From NCBI GenBank assembly GCA_021199355.1, contig JAJQIF010000009.1, positions 124,001-188,000 on the forward strand: 64,000 nt of DNA, read 5' to 3'. Origin of the DNA: Oscillospiraceae bacterium (lineage in GTDB: Bacteria; Bacillota; Clostridia; Oscillospirales; Ruminococcaceae). Positions 9,377 to 17,787 of this stretch are shown piece by piece. Made by a program: the position numbers and the translations under genes. Positions within the stretch are counted from its first letter, which is position 1. Each line of letters opens with the position of its first letter. Under the pieces are notes generated by a model that did not search any database, was not told where the DNA came from, and worked only from the letters and a program-made list of their open reading frames with translations.

Positions 9377-10150
9377 ATGAAAAATTATTTTGACCTCACC
9401 GGCAACGTTGCTATAGTTACCGGTTGCTCAACAGGACTCGGTGTCCAGATGGCAAAGGCTCTTGCCAATCAGGGATGCAATATCGTCGTTCTGGCTCGCC
9501 GTCAGAAGCTCATCGACGAAGTTGCCGCTGATCTCACCAAAGAATACGGTGTAGAGACTTTGGCAGTTGCTTGCGACATCACTTCTACCGAGCAGGTTCA
9601 GGCTGCTGTAAAGGCTGCAATGGACAAGTTCGGACGCATCGACATCCTTATCAACAACGCAGGCACCGGCGGAGTTGCTCCCGCTGAGGACATCACCGAT
9701 GAAGTTCTCCTGAACGAAATCAATATCGACCTCGTCGGAACCTTCAAGATGGCTCGTGAAGTTGCCAAGAACGCAATGATTCCCGCAGGCTACGGCAGAA
9801 TCATCAACATCGCTTCCATGTACGGTCTCGTAGGAAACAAGATTGCTCCTGCGGCTCCCTATCATGCTGCAAAGGGCGGCGTTGTAAACCTCACAAGAGC
9901 TCTCGCTTGCGAGTGGGGCGACAAGGGCATCACCGTCAACACCATCTGCCCCGGCTACTTCGAGACTCCTCTTACCAAGGAGACCCTCCAGAGCGAATTC
10001 TTCCAGAACTATGCTCACACCATGATTCCCGAAGCGCGTTACGGCGTTGATGGCGAGCTTGACACTGCCGCAATCTTCTTCGCTTCTCCCGCTTCCACCT
10101 ATGTCAACGGTGCAGTTCTTCCCGTCGACGGCGGCTACACTTCTCTTTGA
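9377..10150 (+). CDS. Short-chain dehydrogenase/reductase (gluconate 5-dehydrogenase-like)
   Basis: NVAIVTGCSTGLGVQMAKAL; INNAGTGG; YHAAKGGVVNLTRALACEW. Confidence 0.85.
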   Translation: MKNYFDLTGNVAIVTGCSTGLGVQMAKALANQGCNIVVLARRQKLIDEVAADLTKEYGVETLAVACDITSTEQVQAAVKAAMDKFGRIDILINNAGTGGVAPAEDITDEVLLNEINIDLVGTFKMAREVAKNAMIPAGYGRIINIASMYGLVGNKIAPAAPYHAAKGGVVNLTRALACEWGDKGITVNTICPGYFETPLTKETLQSEFFQNYAHTMIPEARYGVDGELDTAAIFFASPASTYVNGAVLPVDGGYTSL

Positions 10151-10170
10151 TTTTTCGCAAAGAAATACAA

Positions 10171-10205
10171 AACCCTCCCGTGGGCTTTCCTGCGGGAGGG
10201 ATTTT
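10171..10205 (+). terminator. Rho-independent terminator
   Basis: CCCTCCCG tgggctttcctg CGGGAGGG ATTTTT. Confidence 0.75.
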
Positions 10206-10775
10206 TCATATAGATATCGTAATATCAGCGAGCTCCAATGCTTCTCTGTCATGTGCCGAATAGATAACGGGAATAGAAAGGCTTCGTATGAACTTCATAA
10301 TCCTGTGCACTCTTTCGGGGTCAATGCCTGTGAACGGCTCGTCAAGGAGAATCAGCTTCTTGTCGCAGACTTCCGCAAATGCAAGACATCTCGCAAGCGA
10401 AACTCTTCGTTTCATGCCTCCCGATAGCTTGTCAATCGGTGAGTGCGTCTCGGCTTCGAGCTCGACAGCTTCGAGATATTTCGCCACATCGGTGTTCTTG
10501 GGAAGAACCGCCTCAAGCTGTCCCGTGACATCGAGGCAGGGGAGAAGCCTGTTCTCCTGAAACATGACGGCGATGTCTTCTGGCTTCGGAGCTTCAAGAG
10601 TGCCGCTTTGCGGCTTTTCAAGCCCCGCAATCAGCCGGAGAAGCGTCGTCTTTCCACGACCGGATTCCCCGGAAATCGCAGTGATGCCGCTGTCGGGCAG
10701 GTTGAGCGAGAAGCTCTCGAAAACTGGCTTTTCGCCGTAGCAAAATGTAAGATTCTTAATTTTCAGGACTGTCAC
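10206..10775 (-). CDS. ABC transporter ATP-binding protein (SsuB/TauB-like)
   Basis: GESGRGKTTLLRLIAGLEKPQSG; KLSGGMKRRVSLARCL; LILLDEPFTGID; short (189 aa). Confidence 0.85.
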   Translation of the reverse strand: MTVLKIKNLTFCYGEKPVFESFSLNLPDSGITAISGESGRGKTTLLRLIAGLEKPQSGTLEAPKPEDIAVMFQENRLLPCLDVTGQLEAVLPKNTDVAKYLEAVELEAETHSPIDKLSGGMKRRVSLARCLAFAEVCDKKLILLDEPFTGIDPERVHRIMKFIRSLSIPVIYSAHDREALELADITISI

Positions 10776-11526
10776 CGGCTTTCTTGTCTCTCAGAATGAG
10801 AAAAATGAGCTTTTCGAGTATCAGTGAAAGAAGCACAACCGTTATCGTCCACGCAAAGAGCGACGGCGTCTCGAGGTAAATCTTCGAGTAGTAAACCTGA
10901 GAGCCAACGGCGTTCTTCGGCAGGCAAAGCACCTCCGCCGCGACTCCCGACTTCCACGCCAGCCCGACGCAGTTGCGGATTCCGCCGATTAGATTAGGCT
11001 TCACAGAAGGCAGGTAAATTCTCCTGATTTTCGCCGTCCAATTCATACCGTAGCAGTCCGCCATCTCAAGAAGCTGTGGGTCGACAGACCTGATGCCGAC
11101 CACGACACTTTCCCACATGACCGGCATGACCATCAGCCCTGAAATCACTGCCGGAACTGCGCCTTTTCTCACCCAGAGGAGAACCAAGATTATAAAGCTC
11201 GCCACGGGAATCGCCCTGATGACCCGAAGGGCAGGGGAAACTATCATGTCGACTATCGAAAACCGGCATGTCAGCGCCGCCGAGAGTATTCCAAGTAGTC
11301 CGCCTAAGAAAGCTCCCACAAAAATCCTGAGTAAGCTCATGCCTGCGGCAATCCAGAAGTCGGATGTGACAACGAGCTCGCAGAACCGCTTCAGGACTGC
11401 AATCGGCGTGGGGATAAGAAGCTCCTGCCCGACGACTGTGGCGGCAATCTGCCAGACCGCAAGCCAGAAGACCGTCGGGAGGAGTATTCTTAAAACCCGA
11501 TTATTTCGCAAAGTAGAAGTCTTCAT
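10756..11526 (-). CDS. ABC transporter permease (SsuC/TauC-like)
   Basis: Multi-TM; AIPVASFIILVLLWVRKGAVPAVISGLMVMPVMWESVVVGIRSVDPQLLEMADCYG. Confidence 0.85.
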   Translation of the reverse strand: MKTSTLRNNRVLRILLPTVFWLAVWQIAATVVGQELLIPTPIAVLKRFCELVVTSDFWIAAGMSLLRIFVGAFLGGLLGILSAALTCRFSIVDMIVSPALRVIRAIPVASFIILVLLWVRKGAVPAVISGLMVMPVMWESVVVGIRSVDPQLLEMADCYGMNWTAKIRRIYLPSVKPNLIGGIRNCVGLAWKSGVAAEVLCLPKNAVGSQVYYSKIYLETPSLFAWTITVVLLSLILEKLIFLILRDKKAGDSPEN

Positions 11527-12475
11527 CGGGGATAGCTCCGCCTATAGACGAGGCGTTTGCATTATACAAAACTGTGTAATAAGGCTCGATGGTGCTCTTG
11601 ATTTCGTCACCTGTGATACAGCAAAGGTTGCAGTCGGGGATAGCCTTCTGGGCAACAGCCGCTTTCGCTACTATTCCGTAGGTTTCGCAAAGCTCTGCGG
11701 CATGCTCAATGTTCTCCTGAACGTTTTCGATTGATGCCGCATATTCTTCGAGGAAAGCCTCAACGGCCTCGGGATTCTCTTCTGCAAACTCAGTTCTTAC
11801 GACAACACAGCCCATCGTGAGCTCGCCCTCGTCGGTTACATTGTTCCACTCCTCGGTCATGTCAAGAGCGATTCTCAGGTCGGAATTCTGGATCATAACG
11901 CTTGTGACAGCTGGGACGGGGAGCATGCAGATTTCGGCTTCGCCTGTTGCCATCAATGTGACAAGTGCGTCCGAATCCATAAACTCGATGGTAACGTCGT
12001 TATCGGGGTCGATGCCGTTCTGGGTGAGGATATAGTCGAGGACATATTCGGGGTTTGCGCCCTGACCGGTGGCATAGATCGTCTTGCCCCGGAGGTCTTC
12101 AACGCTCTGGATGCCGTCGCCATTTTCGAGGATATAGAGAACGCCGTAGGTGTTGAGGGCGCAAATCTGGATAGCCCCGTCGGTCTTGTTGTAAAGATTC
12201 GCCGCAACGTTCGTGGCAACTGCCGCAATGTCATATTCACCGCTTGTGAGACCGGCGACAACGTCGTCATTTGCAGAGCTGACAGTGAAGTTGTATGAAT
12301 TGGTAGTTTCGCCGGCATCGTTTGCTTCCATAAGGTAAACTGCCCCGATTCCTGTGGGACCCGAAAGCACTGCGATATTTATTTCCATTCCGACCTCCTT
12401 GCCCGAGCACCCCGAGAGCGCAAGAGCAAGCATAAGTGCGGTTACAAGTGCGATAATTTTTTTAAGTTTAGACAT
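11501..12475 (-). CDS. ABC transporter substrate-binding lipoprotein (NMT1/THI5-like)
   Basis: Lipobox ALALSGCSGK; LSGPTGIGAVYLME; VEDLRGKTIYATGQGANPEYVLDYIL. Confidence 0.85.
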   Translation of the reverse strand: MSKLKKIIALVTALMLALALSGCSGKEVGMEINIAVLSGPTGIGAVYLMEANDAGETTNSYNFTVSSANDDVVAGLTSGEYDIAAVATNVAANLYNKTDGAIQICALNTYGVLYILENGDGIQSVEDLRGKTIYATGQGANPEYVLDYILTQNGIDPDNDVTIEFMDSDALVTLMATGEAEICMLPVPAVTSVMIQNSDLRIALDMTEEWNNVTDEGELTMGCVVVRTEFAEENPEAVEAFLEEYAASIENVQENIEHAAELCETYGIVAKAAVAQKAIPDCNLCCITGDEIKSTIEPYYTVLYNANASSIGGAIPDEDFYFAK

Positions 12476-12490
12476 AACGATTTCCTTTCT

Positions 12491-13144
12491 TTATGGCTGA
12501 GACAATTTTTCGGGGTCTAAGATTTCAACGCCGTTCCGGTCCTTTCGGATAACTCCCGCGTCCTCAAGCTTCGTGAGCTCACGATAAAGCGAAGCCCTCC
12601 CGATTCCGAGCCGACCTGCGATTTCGGAGAAGTTACAGCCGCTGACATATCCTCTGTCGTCGGCATTCTTCAGGAGAAACCTCGTAAGCCTTTTTTCACT
12701 GCTGATCTCTCCCAACGTGTCGACCTTCTCGGACAGGAATCGAATCCGGGCAGAAAGATACCGGATATAGTTCATCCTGATTCTCTCGTCACGGTTGATA
12801 AGCGCCAAGACTGATTCCTGACTGAAGTAGAACACCGTTGCGGCGGTTTTTGCCGTAAGGGTAGAGGCGTATTCAGGCTCGTTATTGAAGAGCGCCGCCG
12901 CTCCAAAGAGGCTTCCTCGCGATAGCTCGCTCACCGAAAGTCTGCCCTTTGTAACGGCAATCCTTCCCGAAAGCACCACTCCCAAGACCCTTTCGAACTT
13001 CTCCGGCGAGAAAATAACCTCGCCTTTCGGATAAACCTTCTCCCCGCAGGAAAACTCTCGGGTAATCCTAAGAATCTCCTCCTCAGAAATTCCCTCAAAA
13101 AGAAAAGTCGAGCTTAAGATATCCGCCATCTTCTTCCCAGTCAA
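12491..13144 (-). CDS. Crp/Fnr family transcriptional regulator
   Basis: cNMP-binding-like fold then HTH FSEIAGRLGIGRASLYRELTKLEDAGVI; TTG 13144 proposed because the consensus promoter leaves ATG 13177 almost leaderless. Confidence 0.8.
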   Translation of the reverse strand: MTGKKMADILSSTFLFEGISEEEILRITREFSCGEKVYPKGEVIFSPEKFERVLGVVLSGRIAVTKGRLSVSELSRGSLFGAAALFNNEPEYASTLTAKTAATVFYFSQESVLALINRDERIRMNYIRYLSARIRFLSEKVDTLGEISSEKRLTRFLLKNADDRGYVSGCNFSEIAGRLGIGRASLYRELTKLEDAGVIRKDRNGVEILDPEKLSQP

Positions 13145-13187
13145 AAAATCACCCCGTTTTTGTCTCAAATGATACAAATACGAGGTG

Positions 13188-13216
13188 ATTATATCACATA
13201 GCTTTCGCTATGTCAA
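13188..13216 (-). promoter_or_regulatory. SigA promoter with operator-like palindrome
   Basis: Minus strand TTGACA-17-TATAAT with TG extension; ACATAGCgaaaGCTATGT (13196-13213) fills the spacer. Confidence 0.75.
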
Positions 13217-13219
13217 GAT

Positions 13220-15001
13220 TTATTTCCTATAGAACTCAGCCTGCTTATCAAACATCTCTGTATAGATGCCCTTTCTGGCATAGAGCTCATCGTGCGTGCC
13301 GTACTCCTCGACATGCCCGTTTTCAAACACAGCCACTTTATCGGCTAACTGAACCGCTGAAAGACGGTGGGTGATAAGAACAGCGCACTTGTCGGTGATG
13401 ATGTTGTGGAACTGGGTGTAAATCTCATATTCCGCATTCGGGTCGAGCGCGGCAGTAGGCTCATCAAGGATATAGATGTCTCTGTCGCTGTATACAGCCC
13501 TTGCAATCGAGATTCTCTGGAGCTCGCCGCCCGAGGGGTTAACTCCGTCCTCGTCAATCCACTTATCAATAGCTGAATCGTAGCCGTGCGGAAGCTTCTT
13601 GACAAAATCGGTAAGCCCGATTCTTTCGCAGACGTTATCAAGCTTCGCTTCATCAACATCTTTATCGAGCGCGATATTCTTCGAGAGCGGCAGATAGAAC
13701 TTCTCGAAGTCCTGGAACGCCGCCGAGAACATGTTCTGATACTCCCTGTAGTCATACTCGTTGATGTTCACGCCATCAAGGAGAATTTCGCCCTCAGTAG
13801 GGAAGTAGAGCCTTGAAAGAAGCTTGATGAAGGTTGACTTGCCCGAGCCGTTCTCTCCGACGATGCATAGTCTCTCGTCGCCGCGGATGGTGAGATTCAT
13901 GTTCTTAAGAGCATAGTTCTCGCTTCCCGGATACTTGAACGAGACGTTTCTGAACTCGATAGTTGAGTTCTTCCCGAAGCTCGGCTTACGGGTGCCGGAA
14001 GACTGCTGTTTCTGCGGAAGCTCGAAAAATTTCTTATACTCTTCGACCTCCATGCAGAGCCTCGACAGGCTCAGATAAGAATTAACGATGCTTCCGATGT
14101 TGCTTGAGAACTGATTTGCCGCACTGATATAGATGGACATTGTACCGATAGCCATCCTGCCCAGGAGCACCGAGATAATCGAGTACCCATAGATAACTCC
14201 GTCCTTGACGATGTTGACAATCGCTTGCAGGACTGTGGTCTTGCTCCAGTTGACAGTCTTCTCGTGCTCAAGAGCGTTGCCTGTTTTTCTGACATTCCTA
14301 AGATTGTCAAGTAACATATCGCTGATGTCAAAGAGTCTTATCTCTTTAGCATAGTTCGGGTTTTCAAGCTGATAGCTCGCGCCCCAGTAAACTCTCCAAT
14401 AATGATCCTGCTTCAAAGCTGTTTCGTGATTCTTTACGTTCAGTCTCTTTGTCAGAATCGAGTTGAGAAGCACAATAACGAGGATGAACACAAGCATCAA
14501 CGGATTTATGTAGGCGACTACCGACAGAATGACTATAAAGCTTATGACAGAAGAAAGAATCGAGTTCAAGCAGTCGACGACTCCAAAAACGTCATCCTGA
14601 GCTCTTGAGGCACGACTCCTTATGTCGAGAACCTTCGGCGATTCGAAGTATTCATAATCAATGTGACAGCTGTAGTCGTCAAATGCCACTTCTGCTTCGG
14701 TAAACAGCTCATGTCTGTGATTGTCGGCGATAGTCGTAATCAGTGCATTCGCGGAATTCTGCACAAACGGCGTTGCCACTAAGGTTGCCGCCAGAATGAC
14801 CACGGTTCTGATTTCTCCTGCCATCAGGTAGTTGATGATGAAGCCGGGGAGAAGGGTGTAGGACACGAGCGCCGCCGCATTTACGACCGACTTGAGAAGC
14901 GTCAGCATGATATATGGCAGGGCTCTGATGCCGCCGATGATATTAACAAGGGCGTAACGGGTGAGGTTGATAGTTTTTCTGAGTTCGTTAAAAAATTTCA
15001 T
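13220..15001 (-). CDS. ABC transporter, fused permease/ATPase (exporter type)
   Basis: N-terminal TM domain; IVGENGSGKSTFIKLLSRLYFPTEGEILLDG; NPSGGELQRISIARAVYSDRDIYILDEPTAALD. Confidence 0.9.
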   Translation of the reverse strand: MKFFNELRKTINLTRYALVNIIGGIRALPYIMLTLLKSVVNAAALVSYTLLPGFIINYLMAGEIRTVVILAATLVATPFVQNSANALITTIADNHRHELFTEAEVAFDDYSCHIDYEYFESPKVLDIRSRASRAQDDVFGVVDCLNSILSSVISFIVILSVVAYINPLMLVFILVIVLLNSILTKRLNVKNHETALKQDHYWRVYWGASYQLENPNYAKEIRLFDISDMLLDNLRNVRKTGNALEHEKTVNWSKTTVLQAIVNIVKDGVIYGYSIISVLLGRMAIGTMSIYISAANQFSSNIGSIVNSYLSLSRLCMEVEEYKKFFELPQKQQSSGTRKPSFGKNSTIEFRNVSFKYPGSENYALKNMNLTIRGDERLCIVGENGSGKSTFIKLLSRLYFPTEGEILLDGVNINEYDYREYQNMFSAAFQDFEKFYLPLSKNIALDKDVDEAKLDNVCERIGLTDFVKKLPHGYDSAIDKWIDEDGVNPSGGELQRISIARAVYSDRDIYILDEPTAALDPNAEYEIYTQFHNIITDKCAVLITHRLSAVQLADKVAVFENGHVEEYGTHDELYARKGIYTEMFDKQAEFYRK

Positions 15002-15094
15002 TTCGAATTAGTCCTTTCATAAACAGATTCCCGAGTTGACAGCTTGCGTTCACTTGGCAAACCACCTGTAGACCTGTTTTTAAGGGGGCTAATC

Positions 15095-15139
15095 ACACAT
15101 CATTCGGGATAGCTAATGGTGAGAAGCACCCGGATGTGT
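15095..15139 (-). ncRNA. Structured 5' leader of the ABC exporter gene (candidate attenuator)
   Basis: Arms 15133-15139/15095-15101 (ACACATC/GATGTGT) plus CGGG/CCCG; competing GGTG-agaag-CACC hairpin. Confidence 0.4.
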
Positions 15140-15184
15140 TTTCGAAGAAGACGAACTTGTTCTGATTAATACTGCTTTTTTCAT
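15113..15184 (-). CDS. Candidate 23-aa leader or signal peptide MKKAVLIRTSSSSSKTHPGASHH
   Basis: ATG 15184, TAG 15113; AAAGGAG with 8-nt spacing; upstream of the exporter gene and overlapping the stem. Confidence 0.45.
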   Translation of the reverse strand: MKKAVLIRTSSSSSKTHPGASHH

Positions 15185-15321
15185 TAAAAAGACTCCTTTC
15201 GGTTTTCGCTCGGCTGAAAAATTTCAACCGTCACCTAAATAGTGTCAATTTTCGGGCAAAAAGTTTCACCGAAAGAAAAAATTTTACAGTAAGAGTGAAT
15301 TTGTGTATTATTGGCGACAAT

Positions 15322-15358
15322 AAAAACCGCATAACTGTGTATACAGCTATGCGGCTCG
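15322..15358 (-). terminator. Rho-independent terminator after higA-like gene
   Basis: Minus strand CCGCATAGCTGTATACACAGTTATGCGG TTTTTATT. Confidence 0.7.
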
Positions 15359-15362
15359 TTTG

Positions 15363-15659
15363 TTATGCCCTGTCAACGGGTACAAACTTGATTTCCATTC
15401 TCATTCCAAGCCCTTCTGCAAGCCTTTGAAGTGTTTTCAAGGAAGGGTTGCCCTTGCCTTGCTCAAGCTTACTGATGTCGCTTTGATTTATGCCGGTTCT
15501 CTTTGAAAGCTCCTGCTGTGTGATGCCTGAAACGCTACGGGCTTTTATCAAAGCTCTCTTGATTTCAAACTCCGATTCAAGAGCGTCATACTCCGCTTTG
15601 ATTTCGGGGTCTTCAAGCTGTTCGGCTAAAAAGTCTTTGTAGTTTGTATATTCACTCAT
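15363..15659 (-). CDS. XRE-family antitoxin (HigA-like)
   Basis: SVSGITQQELSKRTGINQSDISKLEQGKGNPSLKTLQRLAEGLGMRMEIKF. Confidence 0.85.
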   Translation of the reverse strand: MSEYTNYKDFLAEQLEDPEIKAEYDALESEFEIKRALIKARSVSGITQQELSKRTGINQSDISKLEQGKGNPSLKTLQRLAEGLGMRMEIKFVPVDRA

Positions 15660-15810
15660 TTTAGATTCTCCTCTCTGTCTAAAAAATCTGCACGGTATTT
15701 CTTGGCTCGTTCAATTACATTTGCCGGTGTTTTCTGCGTTTTCTTCACAAAGCCATTTGTCAGTACTGCTTTGTCTCCATTGCCATCCTCACTTATTTGT
15801 TTTATCCCAT
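15656..15810 (-). pseudogene. 5'-truncated RelE/HigB-like toxin remnant
   Basis: Manual translation IKQISEDGNGDKAVLTNGFVKKTQKTPANVIERAKKYRADFLDREENLK*, resembling the C-terminal half of Gp49/HigB-type toxins; stop overlaps antitoxin ATG. Confidence 0.7.
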
Positions 15811-15813
15811 ATC

Positions 15814-15842
15814 ATTATATCATCTGTCGTCCAATCTGTCAA
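15814..15842 (-). promoter_or_regulatory. SigA promoter of the higBA remnant
   Basis: Minus strand TTGACA-17-TATAAT with TG extension. Confidence 0.75.
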
Positions 15843-15951
15843 CCTATCTTTTACAAATTATTTCGTCAATTTGCAGTCCTGCCCTTGCAAATATTTAAAA
15901 ATAGTGTTATAATATTTGTCGAAATGTTTGTATGAAAGGAAGCGTGATAGC

Positions 15952-17787
15952 TTGTCAAGACTTGCACTAATGACTGAAAGTCGTGCGGAGACGGTTGTCG
16001 AGGGCATTTACAAGGACATGGAGCGGCGTATTGCCGCAAGTTCTTCGGATGTCTGTCCCGTCGACCTGACACTGGCTTTTCTTAGAATGTGCCACGCCCA
16101 GACCTGCGGCAAGTGCGTACCATGCAGAGTGGGACTTGCACAGTTGGGTAATTTATTGGAGGATGTCCTCAACGGAAGGGGAGACGACTCCACTCTTTCA
16201 AAAATCGAAAAACTGGCACATGTAATCGCCGAATCGGCTGACTGTGCCATAGGATTCGAGGCGGCAAAGATGGTTCTCAAGGGACTCGACGGTTTCCGTG
16301 AGGACTACATATCCCATATCGAGAAGCATCACTGCTTCGCCGGAACTCCGATGAGCATTCCTTGCGTCGGCAACTGCCCCGCAGGCGTCGACATCCCGGG
16401 CTATATCGCTCTCGTAGGCGAGGGAAGATATGCCGATGCCGTCAAGCTCATCAGAAAGGACAACCCGTTCCCGACCGCTTGCGCTCTTATCTGTGAGCAT
16501 CCCTGTGAGACAAGATGCCGCAGGACTCTTCTTGATGCGCCTGTCAATATCAGAGGTCTCAAGCGTGCGGCTGTTGAGGGAGCAGGAGTTGTTCCCGCAC
16601 CCGAATGCGCACCGTCCACAGGAAAGCGCGTTGCAATCGTCGGCGGCGGACCCTCCGGTCTTTCATGTGCTTATTATCTTCAGCTTATGGGTCACCAGTG
16701 CACCGTTTTCGAGGCGCACTCGAAGCTCGGCGGAATGCTTATCTATGGCATCCCCGCATACAGACTTCCCCGTGAGCGACTCCAGAGCGATATCGACTGC
16801 ATCCTCTCGACCGGCGTTGAGGTCAAGCTCAACACCAAGGTCGGCGAGGGCGAATACACAATGGAAAAGCTCCGTGAGGAGTATGACGCCGTATATATCG
16901 CAATCGGCGCGCATACCGACAAGAAGGTCGGAATCGAGGGCGAGGACGCCGAGGGCGTCTGGTCTGCGGTTTCCTTCCTCGGCGGAATCGGCGACGGAAA
17001 TATCCCCGACCTCACCGGTAAGAAGGTCTGCGTAATCGGTGGCGGCAATGTCGCCATGGACTGCACACGTTCCGCTATCAGATGCGGTGCCGAAAGCGTT
17101 TCAATCGTCTATCGTCGCCGTAAGGAGGACATGACCGCACTTCCCGAAGAGGTTGACGGTGCAATCGCCGAGGGCGCAATCATGGTTGATCTCCACGCTC
17201 CTCTCAAGATAGAGACTGATGAAAAAGGCAAGGTTGCGGCTCTCTGGGTTACTCCCTATATGCCCGGTCTTATAAAGGGCGGAAGAATGAATCCTTCTCC
17301 CTCGGGTCTTGAGGACAAGAGAATCCCCTGCGACGTAGTTCTCGTTGCAATCGGACAGGAAATCGACTTCTATAAGCTCGAATCCTCCGGAATCCCGGTT
17401 GTAAGAGGTGTTATCAAGGGCGATGACTGGACAGAGGTCGAGAATGCTCCCGGCGTATTTGCCGGAGGCGACTGCGTAACCGGACCGAAGACCGCGATAA
17501 GAGCTATCGCCGCCGGAAAGGTTGCCGCCGCAAATATCGACTACTACCTTGGTTATAACCATACAATCACCACCGACGTCGAAATTCCCGACCCGAATCT
17601 TACAGATCGTCCGTACTGCGGCAGAATCAACATGTCCGAGCGTGAGCCCGGTGAGCGCAGAAACGACTTCGAGCTGATGGAAATCAAGATGACCGAAAAG
17701 GAATCAATGCAGGAAGCATCAAGATGCCTCCGTTGCGACCACTTCGGTTGCGGAATCTTTAAGGGAGGGAGAAAGAAACAGTGGTAA
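15952..17787 (+). CDS. NuoF-type 4Fe-4S domain fused to GltD-like FAD/NAD(P) oxidoreductase (hydrogenase-associated)
   Basis: CHAQTCGKCVPCRVGLAQL; GNCPAGVDIPGYIALV; GGGPSGLSCAYYLQLMGHQCTVFE; GGGNVAMDCTRSAIRCGAESV; TTG start 15952 after GAAAGGAAG. Confidence 0.85.
   Translation: MSRLALMTESRAETVVEGIYKDMERRIAASSSDVCPVDLTLAFLRMCHAQTCGKCVPCRVGLAQLGNLLEDVLNGRGDDSTLSKIEKLAHVIAESADCAIGFEAAKMVLKGLDGFREDYISHIEKHHCFAGTPMSIPCVGNCPAGVDIPGYIALVGEGRYADAVKLIRKDNPFPTACALICEHPCETRCRRTLLDAPVNIRGLKRAAVEGAGVVPAPECAPSTGKRVAIVGGGPSGLSCAYYLQLMGHQCTVFEAHSKLGGMLIYGIPAYRLPRERLQSDIDCILSTGVEVKLNTKVGEGEYTMEKLREEYDAVYIAIGAHTDKKVGIEGEDAEGVWSAVSFLGGIGDGNIPDLTGKKVCVIGGGNVAMDCTRSAIRCGAESVSIVYRRRKEDMTALPEEVDGAIAEGAIMVDLHAPLKIETDEKGKVAALWVTPYMPGLIKGGRMNPSPSGLEDKRIPCDVVLVAIGQEIDFYKLESSGIPVVRGVIKGDDWTEVENAPGVFAGGDCVTGPKTAIRAIAAGKVAAANIDYYLGYNHTITTDVEIPDPNLTDRPYCGRINMSEREPGERRNDFELMEIKMTEKESMQEASRCLRCDHFGCGIFKGGRKKQW

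Noticed and set aside
9428-10252. 274-aa minus-strand ORF across the SDR gene
   Set aside because: Shadow ORF; the plus strand encodes a complete SDR and a terminator.
15702-15935. Small plus-strand ORFs opposite the toxin remnant
   Set aside because: They overlap the minus-strand promoter and toxin fragment; no RBS or homology.
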